Source: Succinivibrio dextrinosolvens (lineage in GTDB: Bacteria; Pseudomonadota; Gammaproteobacteria; Enterobacterales; Succinivibrionaceae). Taken from it: a DNA stretch of 41,171 nt. Numbering within the stretch: position 1 is the first letter of the stretch; each line of letters opens with the position of its first letter. The notes under the pieces were generated by a model. It saw only the letters and a program-made list of their open reading frames with translations. It searched no databases and was not told the origin of the DNA. The position numbers and the translations under genes are program-made. The stretch spans positions 1 to 41,171 of the forward strand of contig NZ_FPAH01000023.1 in the NCBI RefSeq assembly GCF_900116345.1. Direction: 5' to 3'. This document shows positions 1-8,367 of the stretch, piece after piece.

Positions 1-102
1 GAGTCTGACGGGATCTGAAGGGGAGATAAAATCACCAATACAAGGAGGAAGTAAGGCTAAATCATCTTGAATATAGGGTTTGAAAAGATCTTCTTTATCC
101 AT
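1..102 (-). CDS. IS1182-type transposase, N-terminal fragment cut by window edge
   Basis: Only the first 34 codons are visible; the gene runs off the left edge. The N-terminus reads MDKEDLFKPYIQDD, then LALLPP, IGDFI and SDPVR. This matches the opening of IS1182-type DDE transposases, which have F-x-P-Y, then LLPP, then a D-x-I segment and a (H/D)PVR motif. The ATG is at 102-100; no strong ribosome binding site is seen, which is common for transposases. An AT-rich inverted repeat at 115-138 lies just upstream. The catalytic domain is outside the window, so intactness cannot be judged. The assignment rests on a short but characteristic N-terminus. Confidence 0.6.
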   Translation of the reverse strand, partial: MDKEDLFKPYIQDDLALLPPCIGDFISPSDPVRL

Positions 103-114
103 AACGATATTACC

Positions 115-138
115 AATAATATAACTCTTTATATTATT
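115..138. repeat. AT-rich inverted repeat upstream of transposase
   Basis: Perfect 9-bp arms (aataatata / tatattatt) with a 6-nt loop lie 12 bp upstream of the transposase start. It could be a promoter-proximal operator or part of the element end. No terminal repeat can be confirmed from one side. Confidence 0.4.
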
Positions 139-233
139 AAGTATAGTATATTAACTTTGTATATCAAGGAAATAGATAAAGATTTAATATAAAAATATTA
201 TCAATAATGTTAATAAAACCACAAAATTTAGGT

Positions 234-266
234 AAAAATAGAGGGCGACCTTTTTAGTCACCCTCT
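234..266 (-). terminator. Rho-independent terminator of the 427-aa effector gene
   Basis: On the minus strand, a 10-bp stem (agagggtgac / gtcgccctct, with one G-U pair) and a 7-nt loop are followed by ATTTTTA. It begins 18 nt past the effector stop codon, so the effector unit ends here. Confidence 0.8.
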
Positions 267-284
267 TTGTAATTTCTAATCCTG

Positions 285-1568
285 TCAGATATCACTATTC
301 CATCCGTCAATCTTGTCGTTTGTTGTTCCTGTAAGTTTGTTGACGTTCAGGTTCTTTTCACCTAGCTTCTTGGCTAGACGTTCTACATGTCTCATCTCTG
401 AGTAGGTTATGGAGCCGTACTTGAGCTTGTTGCTTAATTTTGTGTGTTGGTTATTAAGCCACCATTTGTTGTGGAGTTCAGCCTGATTCTTTTCTGTATT
501 CATAGAGTGACCATGTTTGTTGGTCCACTGAAATACTACTTTGATGCCTTTTTCCTGGAAGAACTCAAGTCCAAGTTTACTGGTCTGTCTGAAGAACGCA
601 TTTGCTATAACATCACCAAAGGCTCTATGTTTATAGAAGTCTTCATGGGGGTCCTCATTGTCATCTACTTTATGATGAGGAAAATGCTTATCCAGTATTG
701 CATTGTATTCTTCTTTGGTAAGATCTCCTTTATTGTATTTATCCACACATTCCTTCAGAATCTCAACATAGGAATCTATTGTTCCGTCTTTAAGATAGTT
801 ATCTCTGAGGTCAGGTTCCATCTGTTTTAAAATAAAGCCTTTTAAAGTGGCATCTACTCCATATTTATTGACCTGATTGGCCCAGCCGGTGGTCTTTTGT
901 CCCATATGTAGAGGCTTTATTCCTTCCTTTATGAAGGAAGAAATTTTCTTAAAGATATCTACTTTGTCGGCATTTTTCTGTAAGAACTGCTTCCACTCCT
1001 GACGTGTGTCCTGTTCAATAACCTCTTCGAAGCCATTCTCATCTTTTTCGGTCATATTGTTGCCGATGGTGCCGTCCTTGATTTTAGCAAACATACTTAC
1101 TGGATCATCTGCAATCTGCTCCCAATCTATACCAATACTTGAATTATAGGTATCAACAGTTGTTGCCTTGAACCCCTGCTTTCCTTCAGTCTTTAACTGT
1201 TCGTTTGCCTGATCTATTGCTTTTTTGCCTTTGTCTCTAACTTCAGACATTCCATAAAGAACTACCTGTTTTATTCCACTTTTAGAGCCTATTTTTTTTG
1301 CGGCATTAAAGCTTTCAGTGATCACGAATCTGTCTGCGGTAAGTTTTTCCTCAAGGTGTGATTTGATTTCTTTAGACATGTTGCGGTTAAACAGATTCAA
1401 AAACCAGTTTTTAAATTTAACCTGAATGTCTCCATTTACAAACTTAACGTTATATATTGATTTTCCAAGACGAATAGATCCATTCTGCAGTGTATTTGTT
1501 TCTTTTTCGACAAATGCAGAGGTATTAATTTGGCTTATGTTATTTACTCTTAGCTCTGGCCCTGCCAT
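285..1568 (-). CDS. Candidate type III secreted effector, FRxTSKLGLEFF family (427 aa)
   Basis: Not recognised as a named effector. The protein is soluble and has no Sec signal or membrane helix. It starts with the pattern LRVNNISQINTS, similar to the N-termini of other effector candidates here. An amphipathic stretch follows at about residues 51-66 (KFKNWFLNLF). The C-terminal half carries FRQTSKLGLEFF (326-337) and ITYSEMRHVERL (387-398). Both are conserved in the 472-aa protein at 38488-39906, as are a GW-x-x-Q block near 228 and a YGMSEV/YGLSPN block near 105. It lies 36 nt downstream of a CesT-like chaperone gene, the classical effector cassette. Its start has the ribosome binding site GAGGAAG. 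The enzymatic function is unknown; conserved Arg, Glu and His residues in SE(M/L)RH are candidate functional residues by inference only. Confidence 0.6.
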   Translation of the reverse strand: MAGPELRVNNISQINTSAFVEKETNTLQNGSIRLGKSIYNVKFVNGDIQVKFKNWFLNLFNRNMSKEIKSHLEEKLTADRFVITESFNAAKKIGSKSGIKQVVLYGMSEVRDKGKKAIDQANEQLKTEGKQGFKATTVDTYNSSIGIDWEQIADDPVSMFAKIKDGTIGNNMTEKDENGFEEVIEQDTRQEWKQFLQKNADKVDIFKKISSFIKEGIKPLHMGQKTTGWANQVNKYGVDATLKGFILKQMEPDLRDNYLKDGTIDSYVEILKECVDKYNKGDLTKEEYNAILDKHFPHHKVDDNEDPHEDFYKHRAFGDVIANAFFRQTSKLGLEFFQEKGIKVVFQWTNKHGHSMNTEKNQAELHNKWWLNNQHTKLSNKLKYGSITYSEMRHVERLAKKLGEKNLNVNKLTGTTNDKIDGWNSDI

Positions 1569-1604
1569 ATCTTCCTCTCTGGTTAACCTGCGGTTAACGG
1601 TACA

Positions 1605-2075
1605 CTAGTTGTTAATCTTTCCGATAATCTCAGATGCTGATGAATTGCCTGAATTTTCAGCTGTATCTGGAGTTTCGTTGATTCTGTCGCGGTAGTGTTT
1701 TTCAAACACCATGAATTCCTCGACAATTTCAGGAAATTCATTTACGTCAATATCTTTGATATCAATACTTACATAGGCAAGAAGAACATCATCCTCCTCG
1801 TCATAAGCAACTGTTGGTCCTGATTTGTATAGAGGATTGATTGCAGAGGAAAGAAAATCAATAACCAGATCATATCTCAAATCATCTGGCATTCCCTTTG
1901 CCAGTACCCCCAGAAGAACTACTCTTTCTTCATTCTCAAATTTGCGGATACAGCATCCAAGATCTAATTCCTCTATTTGTAGATGACAGCTGTCGTCCTC
2001 GAAAGCCAGCTTTATTCCAAGGGTTTTGCCTAATACTTCAAGTAGTTTGTCATATGACTCTTTTGAACTAATCAC
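1605..2075 (-). CDS. CesT/SycE-like type III secretion chaperone (156 aa)
   Basis: A small acidic protein with the class-I secretion chaperone layout. An N-terminal helix (YDKLLEVLGKTLGI) comes first, then strands with LAFEDDSCHLQIEEL. A hydrophobic strand (VVLLGVLAKGMP) follows, then a central helix and a C-terminal helix (FPEIVEEFMVFEKHYRD). The usual family length is 130-160 aa. Such chaperones bind the N-terminal region of a specific effector in the cytoplasm and deliver it to the type III export ATPase. The start is GTG at 2075 with GAGG 7 nt upstream. The gene sits directly upstream of the 427-aa effector and is presumably co-transcribed with it. The C-terminal 20 residues are polar and Asn/Ser-rich. 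Family membership is inferred from the overall pattern, since the family has low sequence identity. Confidence 0.75.
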   Translation of the reverse strand: MISSKESYDKLLEVLGKTLGIKLAFEDDSCHLQIEELDLGCCIRKFENEERVVLLGVLAKGMPDDLRYDLVIDFLSSAINPLYKSGPTVAYDEEDDVLLAYVSIDIKDIDVNEFPEIVEEFMVFEKHYRDRINETPDTAENSGNSSASEIIGKINN

Positions 2076-2173
2076 AGTCTGCCTCTCATATAATCAAATG
2101 CACTAAAAAAAGAACTACATATAAGTATGTATACATCATAATTATGCATAATAAAAGCTCAAAAATGTCAAGG

Positions 2174-2389
2174 TTCACATTCTTTGGATACAAATATGTA
2201 AAAAGATGGTTCCTGTTACAAAAAAACTTCTTTGCTAATTCACAGTTTCATATATATCAGTAATAAAACAAAATTCACATCTGTTCAAACTGGTTATGTG
2301 TCACTTGTCTTCTATTTTTCAACAAGGTCAAAATTCACAAAAAGGTAGGCATTTTTTATGATTTTTTTCAAAAATCAGAGAGCTTCACA
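2174..2389. repeat. Five same-direction TTCACA hexamers between effector operon and glgX
   Basis: The 494-nt gap between the chaperone gene and glgX contains no convincing gene. It holds five TTCACA copies, all in the plus orientation, at 2174, 2239, 2274, 2334 and 2384, plus TGTGTCAC near 2297. TCACA is also the half-site of CRP-type operators and is part of the effector promoter pattern elsewhere in the window. A regulatory role for either divergent unit is plausible but unproven. Confidence 0.4.
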
Positions 2390-2569
2390 GAGTTGATAAG
2401 AAAAGCTGTTCTAAATTCTTCTAAAGATAAACTTGCTAAGTTTAATTTCCGATAATTAGAAAAGGTTCCGACTTAAATTTTTATAAGAAAAAACAGCATT
2501 TGAAGCTGTAAAACTAGAACAATAATTTAAAAGATAAAACAGCAGATCTTGAGAACTGAGGAATGTGGT

Positions 2570-4729
2570 ATGAATCAACCTATCTCCCGGCATGTGGATT
2601 TCAGGCTTGTGCCTTTGGGCGTAACTCCTGCCGAAGGCGGATGCTATTTTTCAGTATGGTCTCCTAAGGCTGAACAGATAGTTGTCCATCTGTATGATAA
2701 AAGCGAACATGAAATCAGAAAGGTAAGTCTTCCTGAGAAAAAGGGAAGTGTCTGGTATGGCTTTATCGATGGTGTTCAGGTCGGTGATCTATACGGCTAT
2801 GAGGCAATAGGCGAGTACGATCCTTCACGCGGTCTATATTTCATGAAGGATCATATTCTGGTTGACCCTTATGCCAAGGCTATTTCAAAGCCCTTTGTCT
2901 ATACCGAGGATCGTTATCATAATCATTACGACGATTTTATTCCAAAGAGCATTGTATGTGATGATAGTGATTTTGACTGGCAGGGCGTTCAAAAACCAGC
3001 TATCTCTCTTGATGACATTCTAATTTACGAGTGTAATGTCAAAGGCATGACCATGCTTAATGAAGATGTTCCTCAGGAGCAGCGTGGCAAATTTTTAGGC
3101 ATGTGCCATGAGAAGGTGATTGCTCATTTAAAGAGACTCGGTATTACTGCGGTTCAGTTAAATCCAATCTATGCCTATATATCTGAGCCTCATTTATCCA
3201 AAATCGGTAAGGTAAACTACTGGGGGTATAACCCTGTCTGCTACTTCGCCCCAGACCCAAGATTTGCTGTAAACCCAAGAAATGCCGTCAATGAATTTAA
3301 AGAGATGGTTCGTGAGTTCCATCGTAACGGTATTGCAGTAATTCTGGATGTGGTTTACAACCATACCGGTGAAGGCGGAAACGGAGGCAGTGTATTAAGT
3401 CTTAAGGGCTTTGATGCTCATAACTACTACGTACATCCTCGCAATAAGGATGGCTCCAGTGATTATGGTAATTTCTTTGATGTTACCGGCTGCGGTAACT
3501 CGGTTAATGTGGATTCAAGCCCAACACTTAATCTGGTGCTAAATTCCATGACTCACTGGCTTAACGACATGAAGGTTGATGGTTTCAGATTCGATCTCTG
3601 TGTAACCTTGTGTCGTGAAAGTCACGGTGAGGTCTTTAATGATTTCGATCCTAATTGTGCATTTTTAAAGGGGTGTTTCTGCAATGATTCTATTAACAAG
3701 TCCATTCTTATTGCTGAGCCTTGGGATGTTGGAAACAATGGTTATCATGTGGGTGGTTTCCCTCAGGGCTGGGCTGAGCAGAACGACAGATTCCGTGACA
3801 CGGTAAGACGTTTCTGGCGAGGCGACAAGGGCCTTATCGGTGAGTATATCACCCGCATTATGGGCTCACGTGATATTTACTTAAAAGAGACCAGGTCCAT
3901 CAAATCCAGTCTGAACTTTGTAACCTATCATGACGGTTTTACCCTTAATGATCTGGTTTCCTATAACTCCAAGCACAATGAGGATAACGGAGAGAATAAC
4001 CGTGACGGCTGTAATGACAATTACTCTACCAACTGCGGCAAGGAAGGTCCAACTTCAGACAAGAAGATAAATGCAAAACGCTGGCAGATGAAACGCAATC
4101 TGATTGCATCAACCATTTTAAGTCAGGGTATTCCTCATCTTTTGGGAGGAGATGAGTTTTCCCGTACTCAGCAGGGCAACAATAATGCTTACTGTCAGGA
4201 TAATGAGATCTCCTGGACAAAATGGGATTACTCTGAGGAGAACAAGAACTTTATCTACTTTATCTCCATGCTTAATCAGATTCGACATGAGTCGATGCTT
4301 TTAAGAGAACTGCTGCTGGTTGATGATAACTATCGAGTAAGTACTAAACGAGCAAGTTATGAGGCTACCTGGTATCGACCTGACGGTGTGCAGATGCACT
4401 CTGCAGACTGGAATAATCCTGAGACTGATACTGTGGTTCTCGTTGCAGGTGCAGTGAATGACGATGAAGGTGAATCCTGGTGTGTAATTTTTAATCAGAA
4501 GTCCAAGTCGCAGAGTTTTAAACTTCCTCCTGCATCTCCGGGCAGAGAATGGGTGGAGATCTTCAATACGGCTACTGATACAGGTCTTCCTGAATCGACT
4601 CATAGTGTAAAGAGCATAACCACAAAATGTCCTTGTATCAGAGTCTTTAAACTTAGAAACACTGTTGTAAAAAAGATTGTGGATTCAACTTCAATTGAAT
4701 CTAAGACCAGACATTCTAATCGTTCTTAG
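2570..4729 (+). CDS. glgX: Glycogen debranching enzyme GlgX (719 aa)
   Basis: GlgX is an isoamylase-type GH13 enzyme that hydrolyses alpha-1,6 branches of phosphorylase-limited glycogen in the cytoplasm. An N-terminal CBM48-like domain (PAEGGCYFSVWSPKAEQIVVHLYD) precedes the (beta/alpha)8 barrel. Visible GH13 motifs are DVVYNHTGEG, GFRFDLC (nucleophile Asp342), IAEPWD (acid/base Glu383) and TYHDGFTLNDLVSYNSKHN (Asp455). The GGDEFSRTQQGNNNAYCQDN segment is typical of GlgX. ATG 2570 is preferred because TGAGGA lies 7 nt upstream; an in-frame TTG at 2549 lacks such a site. The final ~90 residues are a weaker beta domain with a polar tail. The gene is monocistronic, closed by a strong terminator, with no other glg gene nearby. 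Confidence 0.95.
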   Translation: MNQPISRHVDFRLVPLGVTPAEGGCYFSVWSPKAEQIVVHLYDKSEHEIRKVSLPEKKGSVWYGFIDGVQVGDLYGYEAIGEYDPSRGLYFMKDHILVDPYAKAISKPFVYTEDRYHNHYDDFIPKSIVCDDSDFDWQGVQKPAISLDDILIYECNVKGMTMLNEDVPQEQRGKFLGMCHEKVIAHLKRLGITAVQLNPIYAYISEPHLSKIGKVNYWGYNPVCYFAPDPRFAVNPRNAVNEFKEMVREFHRNGIAVILDVVYNHTGEGGNGGSVLSLKGFDAHNYYVHPRNKDGSSDYGNFFDVTGCGNSVNVDSSPTLNLVLNSMTHWLNDMKVDGFRFDLCVTLCRESHGEVFNDFDPNCAFLKGCFCNDSINKSILIAEPWDVGNNGYHVGGFPQGWAEQNDRFRDTVRRFWRGDKGLIGEYITRIMGSRDIYLKETRSIKSSLNFVTYHDGFTLNDLVSYNSKHNEDNGENNRDGCNDNYSTNCGKEGPTSDKKINAKRWQMKRNLIASTILSQGIPHLLGGDEFSRTQQGNNNAYCQDNEISWTKWDYSEENKNFIYFISMLNQIRHESMLLRELLLVDDNYRVSTKRASYEATWYRPDGVQMHSADWNNPETDTVVLVAGAVNDDEGESWCVIFNQKSKSQSFKLPPASPGREWVEIFNTATDTGLPESTHSVKSITTKCPCIRVFKLRNTVVKKIVDSTSIESKTRHSNRS

Positions 4730-4747
4730 GAATGTTGTTAATTGTGC

Positions 4748-4786
4748 ACGCTATTCCGGGGCTCTCTTTGGAATAGCGTTTTTTTA
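4748..4786 (+). terminator. Terminator of glgX
   Basis: A perfect 10-bp stem (acgctattcc / ggaatagcgt) with a 12-nt loop is followed by eight T residues, 18 nt after the glgX stop. Confidence 0.95.
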
Positions 4787-4798
4787 TTGCTTAAATTG

Positions 4799-4831
4799 CA
4801 GTGAAGGCGTCTTTTGAAGACGCCTTCGCTG
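4799..4831 (-). terminator. Strong hairpin at the 3' end of the sppA operon
   Basis: A 15-bp stem (core gaaggcgtctt / aagacgccttc, one G-T pair) with a 3-nt loop lies 23 nt past the sppA stop, between the convergent glgX and sppA units. The T-tract on the minus strand is poor, so it may work as a processing or 3'-stabilising structure as well as a terminator. Confidence 0.65.
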
Positions 4832-4854
4832 TATATGCAAAGTGGACGTAAATC

Positions 4855-6915
4855 CTAAAGAGTTACCTCTCTGATAGCACCTATAGCCATAAGCTTTGGT
4901 TTATTCTCGCTGACTCTGGCACTCTTATCCAGTAGATCAAGTATGGTCTTTACATACTCAGGTTCTACAAAGCCAGACGCTGTTTTCAGGAAAAGCGATT
5001 TGAAGAGATTTGCCTTGTTGCCACTGTCTGAAGACAGATGTACAAGTGTAATTTCATCTTTATCATCCTTCTTGATAGCTGCTTTCATCTCTTCATAGAC
5101 ACCAAAGAGATCTTTACTATCATCGATAAGCTTTAAAGACAGAGCATCTTCACAGAGGAATACCTTACCCTCGGCGAAGACTCTGTAGTCTGTGTTCCTG
5201 AGAGCCCTACGGGAATTTTTGACCAGAGAGATAAAGTTCTCGTAAATACCTTCAATCTGAAGGGTATTCATTCTGCGCTGAGATTCTGGCATTCTGACCG
5301 CAAAAGGTGTTCTTTCAAGCTCTGAAGTCTCAACACCGTCCTGTCTGATTCCATACTCGTTTAAGAGATCGTGCAGACCCAGTCCTACTGAGAATACTCC
5401 GATGGAGCCTGTAATGGTGGTTGGTGTAGCATAGAGTCTGTCACAGGCAGTACTGATCCAGTAGGCACCTGAAGCACAAAGTGAGTTCATGGAAACATAA
5501 ACAGGAATTTCACGTGTCTCCTTGAGCTTTACAATCAGATTTCTGATTTTTTCTGATGCAGTAACAGAACCGCCAGGGGAATTGATATAGAAGATAACAC
5601 CTTTGATGTTTTTATCTTCAAGAATCTTCTCAATCTGAGAGGCGATATTGTCTGGGGTAAAATCAGTTGGTCTCTCTGAGAAATCCACAATCTCACCGAT
5701 ACCGTATAAAACCGCAATCTCTGATTTACCATCAGAACTTTCACTCTTTACGGTGTTTTCTGAACTGCTCTTTTTGTGTTTCTTTTTCTTTGCCTTGGAG
5801 ATTGTAGAAACAGTAGCTATGGAGTCTGCAAGATCCTGATAGTCAGTCATGTTAGGATTTAGCATATTGTCTTCAAAGCCGTAATCCTTTGAGTAGGCAT
5901 ATTCAAGATTGAGCTGAGAGTTGATTTCATCCACAAGTCCCATGTTCTTTAGAAGCTCTGCCTCAGATCCACGGAATCTATCCAGTTCTGATAAGAAACG
6001 TTCAGGATTGTCAAAGACTGCGGTTAAGGCTGAAGAGGCATGATCTCTTGCATTTAAAGAGTTCTTGTAAAGCTTCCACAGAGAATCAAAGATATGCTGA
6101 TATTCTTTTTTTACTCCATCTGACATTCTGTTCTCTGTAAAGATTTCTACGGCACTCTTAAATTCACCTGCCTTGAATACCAAAGGCTCCACTCTGAACC
6201 TGTCCAAAAGATCTTTCAGATAAAGATTAGAGCTTGCAAAGCCCTTGAAATCGAATCCTCCCAGAGGATCAATCACGATTCTGTCAGCTGCAGTGGCGAT
6301 TCTGTATGCTGATGCTCCATAGCTTTCTGCAAAAGCGGTGATCTTGGTGTCAGGCTTTTTCTCCTTATACTCTCGAACTGCATTATAGATACGTTCTGCG
6401 ACCGGGAAGGTGGTCTTGCATTCTGTGAGATTAAGATAGATCTCCTTGATTCCATCTTCATTCAAAGCTGCTTTCAGGGCTTTTTCAATGGAGAGAATGT
6501 CATTGATGCGGCGGTTGTTCAGCTTCTCATCCAGGCTTCTGGATAGCTTTGAGTAGTCATCATCAGGTAAAGGATACTCGTAGATAGGGCCGTTTAAGTC
6601 AAAGCACAGTACCGGTTCAATCTGTTCGATTTCATGTGTACTCTTTCCAGATAGTTCTGCAATCACTTCAGAGCCTTTATCGGAAACTGTGTTTACAAGT
6701 CCCACCAGGGCAAAGATGGCGATGATAAGCAGGATGAAAATGATATTGAAAACCGTGTTTCTGATAAAGGTGATAATGGAGCCAATCATCATAAAGATAT
6801 GACATAAGCCTTTGAGCAGGGAAGGGGAACTTGCGTTGTTCTCTGCCCCTGTCTGAATGGTTATGTAGTCTTTACGGTTCTGGGAGGTGGAATTATCAGG
6901 ATCTTTAAAATCCAT
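4855..6915 (-). CDS. sppA: Signal peptide peptidase SppA, 67K type / protease IV (686 aa)
   Basis: A membrane-bound Ser-Lys protease that degrades cleaved signal peptides. A single transmembrane helix lies at about residues 46-73. Two tandem ClpP-fold halves follow, as in the long E. coli type. The N-terminal half supplies the general base Lys253 in EFKSAVEIF. The C-terminal half supplies the nucleophile Ser482 in CASGAYWIS, after NSPGGSVTASEKIR; both motifs match E. coli SppA. A Lys/Ser-rich linker (KAKKKKHKKSSS) near residue 380 is an unusual insertion. ATG 6915 is chosen because TGAGGA lies 8 nt upstream. An in-frame ATG 33 nt earlier sits in the hairpin at 6935-6964 and lacks a binding site. 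It is the last gene of an operon with stomatin and NfeD genes. Confidence 0.93.
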   Translation of the reverse strand: MDFKDPDNSTSQNRKDYITIQTGAENNASSPSLLKGLCHIFMMIGSIITFIRNTVFNIIFILLIIAIFALVGLVNTVSDKGSEVIAELSGKSTHEIEQIEPVLCFDLNGPIYEYPLPDDDYSKLSRSLDEKLNNRRINDILSIEKALKAALNEDGIKEIYLNLTECKTTFPVAERIYNAVREYKEKKPDTKITAFAESYGASAYRIATAADRIVIDPLGGFDFKGFASSNLYLKDLLDRFRVEPLVFKAGEFKSAVEIFTENRMSDGVKKEYQHIFDSLWKLYKNSLNARDHASSALTAVFDNPERFLSELDRFRGSEAELLKNMGLVDEINSQLNLEYAYSKDYGFEDNMLNPNMTDYQDLADSIATVSTISKAKKKKHKKSSSENTVKSESSDGKSEIAVLYGIGEIVDFSERPTDFTPDNIASQIEKILEDKNIKGVIFYINSPGGSVTASEKIRNLIVKLKETREIPVYVSMNSLCASGAYWISTACDRLYATPTTITGSIGVFSVGLGLHDLLNEYGIRQDGVETSELERTPFAVRMPESQRRMNTLQIEGIYENFISLVKNSRRALRNTDYRVFAEGKVFLCEDALSLKLIDDSKDLFGVYEEMKAAIKKDDKDEITLVHLSSDSGNKANLFKSLFLKTASGFVEPEYVKTILDLLDKSARVSENKPKLMAIGAIREVTL

Positions 6916-6928
6916 AATGCATATCCTC

Positions 6929-6964
6929 AAAAAGATAAGACAGGACAATTATGTCCTGTCTTAT
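6929..6964 (-). terminator. Hairpin plus T-tract between qmcA and sppA (attenuator-like)
   Basis: On the minus strand a perfect 13-bp stem (ataagacaggaca / tgtcctgtcttat) with loop taat is followed by CTTTTTG. It lies between the stomatin stop codon and the sppA ribosome binding site. It looks like a partial terminator that would lower sppA expression relative to the upstream genes. It could also be a processing site. Confidence 0.75.
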
Positions 6965-6978
6965 GAGAGTTGTTCTGA

Positions 6979-7932
6979 TTATTTGGTTACAGCAGGGGCC
7001 TGAGATGTTGACTGAACAATCTTCATCACAGAGCTTACCATGCCTGATACATCTGAAAGGTTGTTTGGCACAATCAGAGTATTGTTGGTCTTGGCAAGAT
7101 TTGAGAAAGCCTCGATATACTGCTCTGCAACCTTGAGGTTTACAGCGGTGTTGCCGCCTTCAGCCTGAGTAGCTGAAGCGATGGTTTCAAGAGCCTTGGC
7201 CGTTGCATTGGCGATGGCGATGGTAGCCTGAGCCTTACCTTCTGCGATATTGATTTCTGACTGCTTCTCACCTTCTGACTTGGCAATAGCAGCTTCTCTT
7301 GCACCGTTTGCAAGGTTAATCTGTTCCTGTTTTCTACCTTCAGACTCGAAGATAACAGCTCTTTTCTCTCTTTCTGCAGTGATCTGTCTCTGCATTGCCT
7401 GCAGAATTACGGCAGGAGGTGTGAGATCCTTGATTTCATAACGCAGTACCTTAACACCCCAGTTTAATGCTGCCTCATCAATTGCAGCTACCACCTGATT
7501 GTTGATTACGTCACGCTCCTCAAAGGTCTCATCAAGTACCATTTTACCGATAACAGAACGCAGAGTGGTCTGAGCCAGCTGGGTGATGGCGATGATATAG
7601 TTTGAGGTACCGTAGGAGGCAAGCTTAGGATCTGTTACCTGGAAGTATAGAATACCGTCTACTGAAAGCTGGGTGTTATCACGGGTGATACATACCTGGC
7701 TTGGAGTATCCAGAGGAATTTCCTTTAGGGAATGCTTGTAGGCAACCTTGTCGATAAAAGGAATAATGAAATTAAGACCTGGATTTAAAACCTTGTGGAA
7801 TTTACCAAGTCTTTCAATTACCCATGCAGTCTGCTGTGGAATAACCTTGATAGCCTTTAGTGCAAAGATGATTGCAATAATAATCAGAATCAGGGCAACA
7901 GTGCCGCCTGAAATATCCATATCTAAATACAT
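6979..7932 (-). CDS. qmcA: Stomatin/prohibitin-family membrane protein QmcA (317 aa)
   Basis: An SPFH-domain protein anchored in the inner membrane by one N-terminal helix (about residues 9-27). The SPFH signature is clear: PQQTAWVIERLGKFHKVLNPG near the start, then LRSVIGKMVLDETFEERD. A long coiled-coil segment follows (ITAEREKRAVIFESEGRKQ and EAAIAKSEGEKQSEINIAEG). These proteins form oligomeric rings that scaffold membrane proteases. The start ATG 7932 is preceded by AGGAG at 7-nt spacing. It follows the nfeD gene by 15 nt; stomatin-NfeD pairing is a widely conserved operon arrangement. Co-transcription with sppA suggests a membrane quality-control module. Confidence 0.92.
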   Translation of the reverse strand: MYLDMDISGGTVALILIIIAIIFALKAIKVIPQQTAWVIERLGKFHKVLNPGLNFIIPFIDKVAYKHSLKEIPLDTPSQVCITRDNTQLSVDGILYFQVTDPKLASYGTSNYIIAITQLAQTTLRSVIGKMVLDETFEERDVINNQVVAAIDEAALNWGVKVLRYEIKDLTPPAVILQAMQRQITAEREKRAVIFESEGRKQEQINLANGAREAAIAKSEGEKQSEINIAEGKAQATIAIANATAKALETIASATQAEGGNTAVNLKVAEQYIEAFSNLAKTNNTLIVPNNLSDVSGMVSSVMKIVQSTSQAPAVTK

Positions 7933-7947
7933 TTACATGCTCCTTTA

Positions 7948-8364
7948 CTATTTGATTAAAATCAGTCTGGTGCCTTCAACCTTCTCAATGTGGTAAATAC
8001 CTGCTTCCAGAGTTCCTTCTCTGGCATAGGCCTTCCACAAAGAACCTCTGTAGCTGACAGTGGCACCTCCGTCAGAATCGATTTTCTCGACGGTAATAAT
8101 CTGTCCCTTATCAAGATTGTCACAGTCCTGATTTGGGGTAAGCTTTTTTCTGATATTGCGCCTGAAGATGAAGGCTGTAATCACACCTGCAATTGCCACC
8201 ACAGCAGCAATGATGCACTGTGCGGTAAAAGTTGTGCCCATAAAGGCGAAGATACAGGCGATGGCACAGCCGGCTACCAGAGCCAGAAGATAGATACTGC
8301 CAATCATCATCTCCACACCTAAAAGCACCAGGCCTAAGATCAGCCAGATAAGATAGTTATCCAT
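7948..8364 (-). CDS. NfeD-like membrane protein (138 aa)
   Basis: A short-form NfeD protein without the ClpP-like protease domain. Hydrophobic segments at about residues 4-40 and 48-66 form several membrane helices. A soluble C-terminal OB-fold domain follows, with DKGQIITVEKIDSDGGATVSYRG and a terminal strand GTRLILIK. NfeD proteins partner with SPFH/stomatin proteins, and the gene lies immediately upstream of the stomatin gene. The start has AAGGAG upstream. It is separated by 3 nt from the gene before it. Confidence 0.9.
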   Translation of the reverse strand: MDNYLIWLILGLVLLGVEMMIGSIYLLALVAGCAIACIFAFMGTTFTAQCIIAAVVAIAGVITAFIFRRNIRKKLTPNQDCDNLDKGQIITVEKIDSDGGATVSYRGSLWKAYAREGTLEAGIYHIEKVEGTRLILIK

Positions 8365-8367
8365 TTC

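Noticed and set aside
444-830. A 128-codon plus-strand frame antisense to the 427-aa effector gene
   Set aside because: Its hydrophobic composition is what antisense of a lysine/glutamate-rich helical gene gives. It has no plausible ribosome binding site or family match.
1581-1600. Tandem ggttaac repeats between chaperone and effector, similar to cggttaaccg at 9466-9475
   Set aside because: The motif is short and palindromic, and its two positions differ relative to the genes. Chance similarity is likely.
2114-2119. ATGTAG on the minus strand before the left chaperone gene, as a fifth promoter copy
   Set aside because: The -10 at the expected 14-nt spacing is poor and no TCACA lies at the correct distance. 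It is noted in the promoter finding but not annotated.
6916-6948. An 11-codon extension of SppA starting inside the hairpin
   Set aside because: It has no ribosome binding site, and the sequence is explained by the inverted repeat. ATG 6915 has TGAGGA upstream.
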